64,000 nt of DNA. Origin: Methanolinea mesophila (lineage in GTDB: Archaea; Halobacteriota; Methanomicrobia; Methanomicrobiales; Methanospirillaceae). Positions 7,599 to 17,141 of this stretch are shown piece after piece (position 1 is the stretch's first letter; every line of letters starts with the position of its first letter). The notes under the pieces are model-generated. The model had not been told where the DNA came from. It did no database searches and worked only from the letters and a program-made list of their open reading frames with translations. The DNA lies in contig NZ_JAGGKR010000001.1 in the NCBI RefSeq assembly GCF_017873855.1, positions 2,237,529 through 2,301,528 on the forward strand, given 5' to 3'. Both the position numbers and the translations under genes were made by a program.

Positions 7599-9722
7599 CT
7601 ACGCTCCCGACTCGCTGAGGAGGGCCAGGAGCGCGTCTTCCCCGGTGACAGGTGTCCTACAGGACTGGTCAACGCAGAGGTAGGCTGCCGCGGCGCCATC
7701 TTTTCCGTGGTACGTGGCACCCCCGTCTATATCCGGTAGTGCGACAGCCGGGTCTACCCTTGCCAGGACGGTCCTGGGATAAAAACCTGTCCTGATCACA
7801 TCGCAGAGCCGGCTCGCGGCGGGGTCGTGTTTTCCGCCGGCGACGAGCACTCTTCCGGAAGGACCCTTCATCAGGTCGATGCCCATGATCATGAACGGAA
7901 AGGCCGAGGGAGAGGAGTGGAGCACCCCGCCCGTCCGGCGAAGGATCTCCCGGCCCCTGGCCTCGTACTTCCGGTCCCCGGTGATCAGGGAGAGGCGGAA
8001 AAGATTGTGGCATGCGACCCCGTTATAGGAGGGGATCGCGCCGCCATGGAGCTCTTTCGGGCGCGTTATCAGGTCTTTTTCCGTTTCCGGCGTCATGAAG
8101 TAGCCGCCAGAAGAGCTGTCCCAGAAGTGTGAGGAGAAATAGTGTTCCATGGCAAGGGCGGTCTCCAGGTGGCCGTAATCACCCGAAGCCTGGTACAGTT
8201 CGATCATCCCAAAGATGGAAAAGGCGTAATCCGGTGCTTTCCCCTCAATTCCTGCATCTCCTTCGCGGAAACGATGGAGCAGCCTCCCTTCGGCGCAAAG
8301 GAGGCGGTCGCGAAGGAACCCCGCCGCATGTTCCGCTGCCCCGACGATTCCTGGATCGCCGAACGCCGCACCGGCACGTGATGCGGCGGCGATCATAAGG
8401 CCGTTCCAGTCGGTGAGGACCTTGTCGTCCCGGAGCGGGGGGACCCTTTCCCGCCGTGTTGCGAGGAGTTTCTTCCTCGCGGATCCCAGCCGTTCTTCGA
8501 GCATGGAACGCGGAATCCCCATCGACCTGGCATGTTCGTCGAGAGGGGCGGAGAGATAGAGGATATTTTCTCCGGTCCGCCCGCCTGCGAATGGATCTAC
8601 GAAGTTCCCTCCGCTTTGCACCCGGTAGATCTTCTTTACGAGCGCCGCCTCCCCGGGTCCGAGGGCCCGGTCGATGTCATCCCGCGTCCAGAGATAGTAC
8701 TTACCTTCTTTCCCTTCACTGTCCGCATCGATCGCCGAATAAAACGCCCCTTCCGGGGAAGTGAGGTCGTTCTTCACAAATTCAAGGCATTCGAGAGCGA
8801 TTTTCCGGTATCGTGGTTCCCGCGTGACGAGGAATGTTTCCGTATATGCCATTATTCCCAGTGCCTGGTCGTAGAGCATCTTTTCGAAATGCGGGACCAG
8901 CCAGCGATAATCCGTGGAATAACGGTGGAACCCGTACCCCAGATGATCATAGATCCCCCCCTGGTGCATCATATCCAGGCTTTTTTCGACCATCGACATG
9001 GCCGCAGAATCGCCAGACCTGTGGTGGACGCGGAGCAGCATCATGAGAGTATGGAACATGGGGAACTTCGGGGCGCCTCCGAAACCGCCGAACGAGTGAT
9101 CGAACGCAAGTCTGAGGTCTGCTGAGGCCTGTGCCATCAGGTTCACGTCCGGCCTTCGCACCGGGGCTCTCCCCGGCCCCTCCCGGAGCGAGCGGGTGAT
9201 CTCGCCTGCCGCGGCGACGGCCCTGTCGCGGTCAGATTTCCACAGATCCGCGATCCTGTCGAGGATTTCCAGGATTCCCGGCCTGCCTCCCGCCGCCCGC
9301 CGGGGGATATACGTTGCGGCGTAGAAGGGCTTTTTATCAGGGGTCATGAAGATGGAGAGCGGCCAGCCCCCGCTCCCGGTCAGCATCTGGCATACGTTCA
9401 TGTAGACCTGGTCGATATCCGGGCGTTCCTCGCGGTCTACCTTCACGGAGATAAAACGACTGTTCAGCGCCAGAGCGACCTCCTCGTCCTCGAACGACTC
9501 CCGTTCCATTACGTGGCACCAGTGGCAGGTGGCGTACCCGATGGAGAGAAATACCGGTTTGTCTTCATCCGATGCGCGGGAGAAGGCCTCGTCGCTCCAG
9601 GGATACCAGTCGACCGGGTTGGTCGCGTGCTGGAGGAGATACGGGCTCTTCTCGCCTGCGAGGCGGTTCCGGTGCCGGGAACCTCCCCCGGGGCCGATCC
9701 CGATGGGGTCATCGCTCCTCAT
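7599..9722 (-). CDS. YyaL/SPATA20-family thioredoxin-fold protein (DUF255)
   Basis: A 707-residue protein. The N-terminal 150 residues are a thioredoxin-like domain with the family hallmark [18 protein letters not shown] and redox motif CHWC (Cys66 and Cys69) followed by [12 protein letters not shown]. The rest is an alpha/alpha-barrel of the N-acylglucosamine 2-epimerase/six-hairpin type, with [17 protein letters not shown] and [10 protein letters not shown]. The family is widespread but its reaction is not known. Full length, no breaks. Monocistronic, convergent with the upstream flavoprotein gene. Confidence 0.92.
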   Translation of the reverse strand: MRSDDPIGIGPGGGSRHRNRLAGEKSPYLLQHATNPVDWYPWSDEAFSRASDEDKPVFLSIGYATCHWCHVMERESFEDEEVALALNSRFISVKVDREERPDIDQVYMNVCQMLTGSGGWPLSIFMTPDKKPFYAATYIPRRAAGGRPGILEILDRIADLWKSDRDRAVAAAGEITRSLREGPGRAPVRRPDVNLMAQASADLRLAFDHSFGGFGGAPKFPMFHTLMMLLRVHHRSGDSAAMSMVEKSLDMMHQGGIYDHLGYGFHRYSTDYRWLVPHFEKMLYDQALGIMAYTETFLVTREPRYRKIALECLEFVKNDLTSPEGAFYSAIDADSEGKEGKYYLWTRDDIDRALGPGEAALVKKIYRVQSGGNFVDPFAGGRTGENILYLSAPLDEHARSMGIPRSMLEERLGSARKKLLATRRERVPPLRDDKVLTDWNGLMIAAASRAGAAFGDPGIVGAAEHAAGFLRDRLLCAEGRLLHRFREGDAGIEGKAPDYAFSIFGMIELYQASGDYGHLETALAMEHYFSSHFWDSSSGGYFMTPETEKDLITRPKELHGGAIPSYNGVACHNLFRLSLITGDRKYEARGREILRRTGGVLHSSPSAFPFMIMGIDLMKGPSGRVLVAGGKHDPAASRLCDVIRTGFYPRTVLARVDPAVALPDIDGGATYHGKDGAAAAYLCVDQSCRTPVTGEDALLALLSESGA

Positions 9723-9808
9723 AATTCACACCATGCTCCTTTGAGACAAAAGGGCGGTGCGTCTCTTCAATGTTGTCCTGGAGAGTTATCGTCTTCGCAG
9801 GGATCCGG

Positions 9809-10624
9809 TTATCCCGTCGAAGCCGGGTCCGGGGGTTCACCCGGTTTCTCCGATATCATCCGCGGCCATATGCGGAAGATGAACGCCAGCCCGGCAAGGA
9901 AGAAAAGGAAGATCAGCCCTTCGGTGGCGGGAATCCCAATCGTCTGGGACGCGTACACCGCAATGGCATCGACCGCCGCATGCCATGCGATGGCGAGCAG
10001 GAGGTACGCGAACGTCCGGCGCATGACGGAGTACATGACCATCAGGGTGAACGCGATCTGAAGGGTGATGGTCATGAGCCGTTCCGCCAGTCCGAACAGG
10101 ACGTCTACCGGAGTAATCTGGAGGAGGAGGGCGAACTGCGTTTCCGCGGTATTCGTGACCGCCCCCGGAGCGGAGAGGGCTGTTGCCGCATAGAGGTAGG
10201 ACACCAGGGTGAGAGAGAGGAGGAACCCCACGATTATGCTCTCGACGCCTCCCCAGCCGGCCCCGAACATCAGGGCGTTCTCCCTCGTGTTCCGGGTCCC
10301 TTCCCTGGCGAAATAGTACCGGAATACGAGGTAGCGTCCGATCTCCTCGAAAAGCCCCGCCATTATCCCCAGGTACAGGGCCAGCACACCGAGAAGGACG
10401 AGAGGGTCGCTGGTAAAGCCCTGGAGTGCACGCGTCAGGGGTCCCTGGGTGAGCAGGACCAGAGGGGTGTGGACGACCTGGACGATGAGGAAGAACGCCA
10501 GTCCCAGCAGGAAAAGCCGCCATGAAACCTTCAGTCTCCTGGCGATGAAGAATCCCAGCAGGAGCGGGATGGCGATCTCGAGCGAGATAGTGAGGAGGAA
10601 TGCGGCGACGACCAGGGGGTCCAT
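9809..10624 (-). CDS. YhfC-family intramembrane protein (putative metalloprotease)
   Basis: A 271-residue integral membrane protein with about eight hydrophobic segments. The signature GLFEEIGRYLVFRYYF (Glu-Glu plus Arg) and the later AWHAAVDA match the YhfC family, grouped with CPBP-type intramembrane proteases because of paired Glu and His residues inside the membrane. Function is inferred only from the fold. It is divergent from mutS, and its promoter would be the TATAA on the minus strand near 10653-10660. Confidence 0.8.
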   Translation of the reverse strand: MDPLVVAAFLLTISLEIAIPLLLGFFIARRLKVSWRLFLLGLAFFLIVQVVHTPLVLLTQGPLTRALQGFTSDPLVLLGVLALYLGIMAGLFEEIGRYLVFRYYFAREGTRNTRENALMFGAGWGGVESIIVGFLLSLTLVSYLYAATALSAPGAVTNTAETQFALLLQITPVDVLFGLAERLMTITLQIAFTLMVMYSVMRRTFAYLLLAIAWHAAVDAIAVYASQTIGIPATEGLIFLFFLAGLAFIFRIWPRMISEKPGEPPDPASTG

Positions 10625-10963
10625 ACAGAGAGATGGAGGACGAACTTAAAAGGTTATAGCAGTCAGGTATCTGCACCGGTCAGCCGGACACCCGATCCGA
10701 TCCGTTCCCGGCGGTATCCCAGGTTCTTGTGAGGCTCATGGGTCTGATCCTGTCCGGGATCGGGATCCAGTTAATTTCCTCGGTCTCGGGGCCCTCACTA
10801 CAGGGGTCGTCGACATCCCGTCCTGAAAGTATTTGCGAGTCCGGCCGCACGAATGCCGGTCCGGAACGGCATCCGTGGATCTCATTACTTCAGGAGGGGG
10901 GACTTATCCCCCGGGTTACCGGATCGTTACACATTTCCCATGGGAAAATGATGGTATGGTGAA
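10625..10963. other. Divergent intergenic region, yhfC-like / mutS
   Basis: About 340 bases without a credible gene. A 77-codon frame (10729-10962) has no family look. The region holds a minus-strand TATAA near 10655 for the YhfC-like gene and a 14-base perfect palindrome just before mutS. Confidence 0.5.
10934..10947. promoter_or_regulatory. 14-bp perfect palindrome upstream of mutS
   Basis: TTTCCCATGGGAAA ends 16 bases before the mutS start codon. Its position would place it at or near the transcription start, so it could be an operator, or a hairpin in the leader. No family of regulator is implied. Confidence 0.35.
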
Positions 10964-13621
10964 ATGGGAAAGACCGGAGAAGAGTCCGGGCCTTCACCGG
11001 GGGGGCGCCTGACCCCGGCAATGGCCCAGTACCAGTCGATAAAGGCCCAATACCCGGGGACCATACTTCTCTTCCATATCGGTGATTTTTACGAGACGTT
11101 CGGCCGTGACGCGGAGACCATCTCCAGGGAGCTCGACATCACCCTCACCTCCCGTTCCCGCGACGGCGAAGGGAACCGGATCCCGCTTGCAGGGGTTCCC
11201 TGCCACGCGGTTGACGGGTACATCGCCCGGCTCCTTGCGAAGGGCTACCGGGTCGCGGTCTGCGACCAGGTGGAAAATTCCCGTGATGCAAAGGGTCTCG
11301 TGAACCGCGAGGTTGTACGGGTGATCACCCCGGGGACCGCGATAGACGAATCCATGCTCTCGTCTCCGGCGGCGCAGTACGTCATGGGAGTCCTTCCCGG
11401 TGAGAAGAGTAATGTCGGTCTTGCCTTCCTTGATATCACCACAGGGGAATTTTTCTGTATCCCTGCGTCCCTGGACCCTGCAGGGCACGACCTTCTGACC
11501 TTTGTATTCCGCTACCATCCCCGGGAATGCGTGATCCCGGCGAGCGAGGTCCGCCGGCTGGAACCACTTCTCGGGAACCGGGTGGTTCTCACCCCTCTCG
11601 AGGACAGCGCATGCGAACGTCAGGCCGGTGAGGACCTGCTCCGCGAACATTTCGGGGTTTCGGACCTCTCCGATCTGGGTATCGGAGAAGACCGGCTGCT
11701 TCTCGGTGCCGCTGCGATGGTACTCGGGTATGCAAAAGAGACACAGAAAGCGGGTTTGTCGCACATCCGCACCCTCTCGGTGAAGAACCCCGGGGCTCAC
11801 CTGATAATGGACGCAATTACCCTGCGCAACCTGGAGATCCTGGAAGGAGTGCGGAGCGGGGGGGTGGAAGGGACTCTGTTCTCGACGATGGACCAGTCGG
11901 TGACCCCTATGGGAAGACGCATGCTCCGGGACTGGATCGCCCTCCCGCTCGCGGATGTCGATGCCATTAACCGCCGTCTCGATGCTGTTGAGTATCTTGC
12001 CAGGGACTCCCTGCTCCGTGCCGAGCTTCGGGGGCTCCTCAAACAGTGTTCGGACGTAGAGAGGATAGGGGGGAGGATCGCCTACGGCAATGCCGGACCC
12101 AGGGATCTCCGGGCGCTCGCAGGCACCCTGGCGCTGCTCCCTGAGATCAGGGCGACTCTGCGGCAGAGCGGGGAAAAAGAACCATCCGCAGTTTCCGAAG
12201 CGTCCCGCCTCCTCGTCGAATGCGGCGATATCGTTGACCTGATAGGGTCTGCCATCGTGGACGACCCTCCCGCCGTGGCGAGGAACGGGGGGATGATCCG
12301 GTCAGGTTTCGATGCAACGCTCGATTCCTACCGGCAGGCAACCGTATCGGGGAAGGAGTGGATTGCCGCGCTTCAGCAGAAGGAGCGGGAGCGGACGGGG
12401 ATAAAATCCCTGAAGATCGGGTACAACTCGGTCTTCGGCTACTACATCGAGGTCACCAGATCGAATCTCCACCTTGTCCCGGAGGAGTATACCCGCAAAC
12501 AGACCACCTCGGGCGGCGAACGCTACGTCCTGCCCGAACTCACCGAAAAAGAAGCCCAGATCGCCCACGCGGAAGAACGGCTCCTTGCACTCGAGATTGC
12601 GCTCTACCAGCGCCTGATCGAAACGCTCAAGGGCAGAATGGAGGAGTTCTGCTCCGTTGCAAGAGGTTCCGCGCTCCTCGACGTGTACGCAGCCCTCGCC
12701 GAAAGCAGCGCAAAATACGGGTACTGTCGTCCGGAGCTCGACGAGTCCCAGGAGATCCTGATCAGGGAAGGGCGCCACCCGGTGGTGGAGCGGAGTCTCC
12801 GGGGGCATTTCGTCCCGAACGATGCGAGGATCGACTCCCGGGACGAGCAGATCCTGATCATCACCGGAGCAAATATGGCCGGGAAGTCCACCTACATGAG
12901 GAGCATCGCCCTTATCGTGGTGATGGCCCAGACAGGGAGTTTCGTGCCGGCCTCCTATGCCAGAATCGGAATGGTGGACCGGATATTTACCCGCGTGGGG
13001 GCATTCGACGACCTCGCGAGCGGGCAGAGCACCTTCATGGTGGAGATGCTGGAGCTGGCCAATATCCTGAACAACGTCACTCCCCGGAGCCTCGCCGTCC
13101 TGGACGAGATCGGGAGGGGGACGAGCACGCTGGACGGGTACTGCATCGCCAGGGCGGTCCTCGAATTCCTGCACGGAAAAGGGAGCAGGGGGGCAAGAAC
13201 CCTATTCGCGACTCATTTCCACGAGCTCGTGGGGGTTGAGGAGGAGCTCTCACGGGTAAGGAATTACCACTTCGCAGTCAGGGACACCGGGTCAGAGGTA
13301 ATATTCCTCCGAAAGATCATCCCCGGAGCCACGGACAGGAGTTACGGTATCCACGTAGCCGCCCTGGCCGGGGTGCCTGAAAAGGTCACCCAGCGGGCGG
13401 AAGCACTCATGAAGGAACAGGTGTCCGGTGGCGGTGGTGGCGGCCCGGGAGTGAAACGCTATACCCAGATGCTTCTGGTTGACTCCCCGCTCCCCGAACC
13501 CCGGACCGATCCCCTCATCGAGGAGTTAAAGATTATCGACCCCGATTCACTCTCCCCCCGTGAAGCGCTCCAGCGACTCTATGATCTCCGGGAAGCCCTG
13601 AAAAAAAGGGGTGAGCGGTGA
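10964..13621 (+). CDS. mutS: DNA mismatch repair protein MutS
   Basis: 885 residues, full-length MutS1. The mismatch-reading Phe-x-Glu is in FHIGDFYETFGRD near residue 40. The ATPase has Walker A GANMAGKSTYMRS (about 640), the segment SGQSTFMVEM and Walker B LAVLDEIGRGTSTLDG (about 710), followed by the helix-turn-helix dimer tail ending LYDLREALKKRGER. MutS finds mismatches and recruits MutL. It overlaps mutL by one base (TGATG), so the two are coupled. MutS/MutL are patchy in archaea and usually regarded as acquired from bacteria. Confidence 0.97.
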   Translation: MGKTGEESGPSPGGRLTPAMAQYQSIKAQYPGTILLFHIGDFYETFGRDAETISRELDITLTSRSRDGEGNRIPLAGVPCHAVDGYIARLLAKGYRVAVCDQVENSRDAKGLVNREVVRVITPGTAIDESMLSSPAAQYVMGVLPGEKSNVGLAFLDITTGEFFCIPASLDPAGHDLLTFVFRYHPRECVIPASEVRRLEPLLGNRVVLTPLEDSACERQAGEDLLREHFGVSDLSDLGIGEDRLLLGAAAMVLGYAKETQKAGLSHIRTLSVKNPGAHLIMDAITLRNLEILEGVRSGGVEGTLFSTMDQSVTPMGRRMLRDWIALPLADVDAINRRLDAVEYLARDSLLRAELRGLLKQCSDVERIGGRIAYGNAGPRDLRALAGTLALLPEIRATLRQSGEKEPSAVSEASRLLVECGDIVDLIGSAIVDDPPAVARNGGMIRSGFDATLDSYRQATVSGKEWIAALQQKERERTGIKSLKIGYNSVFGYYIEVTRSNLHLVPEEYTRKQTTSGGERYVLPELTEKEAQIAHAEERLLALEIALYQRLIETLKGRMEEFCSVARGSALLDVYAALAESSAKYGYCRPELDESQEILIREGRHPVVERSLRGHFVPNDARIDSRDEQILIITGANMAGKSTYMRSIALIVVMAQTGSFVPASYARIGMVDRIFTRVGAFDDLASGQSTFMVEMLELANILNNVTPRSLAVLDEIGRGTSTLDGYCIARAVLEFLHGKGSRGARTLFATHFHELVGVEEELSRVRNYHFAVRDTGSEVIFLRKIIPGATDRSYGIHVAALAGVPEKVTQRAEALMKEQVSGGGGGGPGVKRYTQMLLVDSPLPEPRTDPLIEELKIIDPDSLSPREALQRLYDLREALKKRGER

Positions 13622-15405
13622 TGGACACGGGCGGGCCGGGAGGCAGGATACATCTCCTTGACCCCGAGACAATCCGGCAGATCGCGGCGGGCGAGGTGGT
13701 GGAACGCCCCTCATCTGTGATAAAAGAGCTTGTAGAGAATTCCCTCGATGCAGGGGCGCAGACGGTTGAGGTGGAGATCCTTACCCGCGAGAAGAGCATA
13801 TGGATGATCAGGGTCACGGACGACGGGTGCGGAATGTCGCCGGAAGATGCGGTACTGGCCTTCACCCGTCACGCAACCAGCAAGATCACGGGGATCGACG
13901 ACCTCGCGAATGCGGGGACCCTCGGGTTCAGGGGTGAGGCGCTCGCAAGCATCGCGGCGGTATCGGCGACCACGCTCACCACACGCCTCCGTGGCGGGGG
14001 CCCGGGCGGGGCGAGGGTCGTATACCGGGGCGGAACATGCGAATCGCGGGGGGAATGCGGGTGTCCGGAAGGTACCACGGTCGAGGTTTCGGAGATCTTC
14101 TTCAATATCCCGGCAAGAGCGAAGTTCCAGAAGTCCCTCCAGGGTGAACTCGCCTCCATCTCGACGGTCCTCGAATCGATCATACTTTCCAATCCGACGA
14201 TCGGGTTCCACTACCTGCTGAACGGAAAGGAGCGCCTCTCAATCGCCCCCGGGGGAGGCCTCGTCGACAGGGTCGGCGCCCTCTTCGGGACGGATGTCGC
14301 ACGCCGCCTCATCCCGGTCCGTGAACAGAGGGAAAAGGTGAGTGTCGGGGGGGTCATCTCCCATCCTTCCATCACCCGGTCAAACCCTTACCAGGTGCTG
14401 ATTTCGGTGAACGGGAGGTCGATCTACTCCCGCCCGCTTATCGCCGCGGTAAAGGAAGGGTACGGTTCTCTTCTCCCCGCGGACCGCTACCCCGTGGCGG
14501 TTCTCGAGCTTACCATTCCCAGGGACGAGATCGATGTGAACGTCCACCCCTCCAAGCGCCAGATACGGATCAGCGGTGAGCGGGAGGTTGCCTCGGGGCT
14601 GTCGGCGATGATACGGAACGCACTCCGGACACAAGACCTTCGCCCGAGGGACGTGGGTCTTTCCGCGGATACCCTGCCCGGCCAGGGCTGGAAGGGACCA
14701 CTGCGATACGAGGAACAGGGGAAAGGCCCGGTGCCGGGGGTCAGGGAGATGTTCCCCGCAGCGCTCCGCACCACCGATCAGCAACTCCGGCAGACCGAGC
14801 TCGCGCCCCCCGGCCCTGACCACATCCCGCTCATCCCGGAGATGGAGTGTCTCGGCCAGCTCGGCGACTCCTATATCCTTGCCGCGACCGCCCGGGGCGA
14901 GCTGGTGATCATCGACCAGCACGCGGCGCACGAGCGGATTTTCTACGACCAGGTCACGGAGGCCACCAGGAAAGAGAGGATATCCCAGGACCTGCTCGTC
15001 CCGGTCGTCCTCGAATTCTCCCCGAGAGAGGCGGATATCCTCCGGACGGCGATACCCCGGATAAAAGAGGAGGGGTTCGGGATCGAGGAGTTCGGGAAGG
15101 ATAGTTTTGCCGTCGGCGCAATCCCGGTCATCCTGGGAAGGTGCGAGGACCCCGGGGTGATCAGGGAGATACTCGCCGAGATCATCCGGGGAGAGGGGTC
15201 CCCAGGTATGGAGAGGGAGCGGATATGCAGGATCATCGCCTGCAGGGGAGCGCTGAAGGCGGGGACCGTATGCACATCCGAACAGTGCACCCGCCTCATC
15301 CGGCAGCTCGCGAGGACCAGGGATCCGTGGACCTGCCCGCACGGAAGGCCGACCATGATCGCCTTTTCCCGCGAGAGACTGGACAAGCTCTTCGGCAGGA
15401 CGTGA
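13621..15405 (+). CDS. mutL: DNA mismatch repair protein MutL (endonuclease type)
   Basis: 594 residues. The N-terminal GHKL ATPase has IAAGEVVERPSSVIKELVEN, DDGCGM and GFRGEAL; a variable linker lies around residues 335-400; the C-terminal domain carries the metal-dependent nicking motifs IDQHAAHERIFYDQ (about 430), ACRGALKAG and CPHGRPT. The presence of CPHGRP indicates the endonuclease kind used by organisms lacking MutH. The last acidic residue of the DQHA(X)2E(X)4E motif is Asp rather than Glu here. The ATG at 13621 overlaps the mutS stop; a GTG at 13618 is also in frame. Confidence 0.97.
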   Translation: MDTGGPGGRIHLLDPETIRQIAAGEVVERPSSVIKELVENSLDAGAQTVEVEILTREKSIWMIRVTDDGCGMSPEDAVLAFTRHATSKITGIDDLANAGTLGFRGEALASIAAVSATTLTTRLRGGGPGGARVVYRGGTCESRGECGCPEGTTVEVSEIFFNIPARAKFQKSLQGELASISTVLESIILSNPTIGFHYLLNGKERLSIAPGGGLVDRVGALFGTDVARRLIPVREQREKVSVGGVISHPSITRSNPYQVLISVNGRSIYSRPLIAAVKEGYGSLLPADRYPVAVLELTIPRDEIDVNVHPSKRQIRISGEREVASGLSAMIRNALRTQDLRPRDVGLSADTLPGQGWKGPLRYEEQGKGPVPGVREMFPAALRTTDQQLRQTELAPPGPDHIPLIPEMECLGQLGDSYILAATARGELVIIDQHAAHERIFYDQVTEATRKERISQDLLVPVVLEFSPREADILRTAIPRIKEEGFGIEEFGKDSFAVGAIPVILGRCEDPGVIREILAEIIRGEGSPGMERERICRIIACRGALKAGTVCTSEQCTRLIRQLARTRDPWTCPHGRPTMIAFSRERLDKLFGRT

Positions 15406-15614
15406 ATGTTACTTTATTTGTTCTCGTCCTTCGCGGTAACGCTTCCCACGGGTTATTCCCTCGACGTGACGTTCACCGGTTGGGAATAGTCCCGGGAGGA
15501 AACGTCCGGGTTGGTGCGCCGGGAAATGATTCCCAAAGACGCCCCTCCTGGCGGCTGTACCGGCCAGGAAATTCAAAACCGGAATCCCTCTCTCGCCATG
15601 GAGGCATTCCTCCG

Positions 15615-16988
15615 TTATTCCCCGCACTCGTGCTTCACCCGTGCCAGGTATCCTTCCATGTCGAATTTCCGTTCCAGGCCCCGGGCGTTCATATACCTGA
15701 CCTTCCCGAACACGGGCCGCTCACCCCACGGACGGTCGTGTTTGCCGAAACACCAGGCGATCCCTGCATAGCCGTTCGGGTCCCTCCCGTCCAGCTGGTA
15801 CCGGTCGTTTAACATAACCGCCCGGGTGAACGCGGTAGCGGGGTCGGGCGACCACTCGAGCAGTTTTTTGCCCCAGTACATCCGCATGTAGCCATGCATC
15901 CTTCCTGTGCAGCGCACCTGCCGCTGGGCGGCATTCCAGTACGGGTCGTGGGTGTCTCCCAGTTCAAGCTCGTCCATGGTGTAGAGGTAATCGCGCGGGT
16001 CCCGTGAATGGACCCCGAGGGTCTCTTTCGCCCACCGGGGGAGCCCGTCGATCGAATCGTAACGGGAGTTGTAATACACGTAGTTTACCGCGAGTTCCCT
16101 GCGGACGATGAGCTGCTCCAGGAATGCATCCCTCCCCTCCCCCTCGGTCGCCATGACCTCGCGGGCGATCCGCCCCGGCGAAACCTGCCCGAAGTGCAGG
16201 TAGGGGGAGAGGCCGGAGCTACGATCCACCGAGGGGTCGTTCCTCTCGCGGGCATAGCGCTCCAGGTTGCCCCGGATGAATCGTTCGAGTACTGAGGCCG
16301 CCGTCGCTGCCCCGCCCCGTATAGCGACCGGGGGGACGGACCGGTCCGGATCGAGAAGTGAGAGGACATATTCCGGTTTCTCAGCCGGTAACGTATCCAC
16401 GTCGGGAAGTTTCCCCTGGTTCTCAAGTTCGAGCGAAGGAGGGAGGTCGAGAAAAACTGGTACACGGGCAGAGATCCGGGGACGGAATGTCGCCGCCGAA
16501 TACTCTTCCTTCCCGGAGGCTACGGTCACGGGGACCAGGACATTGCTCTCGACCTGTTCCAGGGGGCAGGTCACAGAACGCGAAACCCGGTCGCACCATT
16601 CCCTGTTCGTACGCAGATATCCCTGGTCCGCCACCACCAGGGACGCCCTGCGGGCGAGCGCTATCATGCCGGTGGCAGGATCTTCATGGCGCAGGATGAA
16701 GCGGATTCCCCTGGCTTCGAGCTCCCTCGCCGCTTCCGCGAGTCCCTGGATCATGAAGGAATAATGTCTGAGGTTTGCCGAGGGGTAGTCCCTGGTGAGG
16801 CCGAAGTAGGCGATAAGGGGGAGATTCAGCCTGTTGGCACGGGATATGGCATGCTCGAGGGCATGGTTGTCAGAGGTCCGGTGGGAGGCCTGCATCCAGT
16901 AGATCACGTAATCGCCCTGGCGAAGGGTATGCGAGTTCCGCGGGTGTATCCGGCCGGGTGAGACGGGGGAACCGGGATCTTTCGGCAT
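15615..16988 (-). CDS. phr: Class II CPD photolyase (deoxyribodipyrimidine photo-lyase)
   Basis: 457 residues. It uses FAD and blue light to split cyclobutane pyrimidine dimers in DNA. Class II features: YWMQASHRTSDNHALEHAI at the start of the alpha/beta antenna domain, LSPYLHFGQVSPGRIA, and the C-terminal FAD region GYMRMYWGKKLLEWS, LNDRYQLDGRDPNGYAG and WCFGKHDRPWGERPVFG. Length and order of motifs are typical of methanogen class II enzymes. Monocistronic; divergent from the MutY-like gene. Confidence 0.95.
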   Translation of the reverse strand: MPKDPGSPVSPGRIHPRNSHTLRQGDYVIYWMQASHRTSDNHALEHAISRANRLNLPLIAYFGLTRDYPSANLRHYSFMIQGLAEAARELEARGIRFILRHEDPATGMIALARRASLVVADQGYLRTNREWCDRVSRSVTCPLEQVESNVLVPVTVASGKEEYSAATFRPRISARVPVFLDLPPSLELENQGKLPDVDTLPAEKPEYVLSLLDPDRSVPPVAIRGGAATAASVLERFIRGNLERYARERNDPSVDRSSGLSPYLHFGQVSPGRIAREVMATEGEGRDAFLEQLIVRRELAVNYVYYNSRYDSIDGLPRWAKETLGVHSRDPRDYLYTMDELELGDTHDPYWNAAQRQVRCTGRMHGYMRMYWGKKLLEWSPDPATAFTRAVMLNDRYQLDGRDPNGYAGIAWCFGKHDRPWGERPVFGKVRYMNARGLERKFDMEGYLARVKHECGE

Positions 16989-17141
16989 GCGGCATTACCT
17001 GTGCAGATATACTCCCCCTCATGGTTATTATGCTTACACCGGGACCGCAGGCCACACAGTTTTCCTGGAAGTGAAGGATTCGTGACGTGCGTGACCGGAT
17101 CTGAATTTTTATTCCCGGGTAACGCTCAGATTACAGGTACT

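Noticed and set aside
10729-10962. 77-codon frame before mutS
   Set aside because: No ribosome site, no hydrophobic or family pattern, and it covers the palindrome and likely promoter.
12302-13174. 290-codon minus-strand frame
   Set aside because: Lies inside mutS, opposite the ATPase motifs; no family features.
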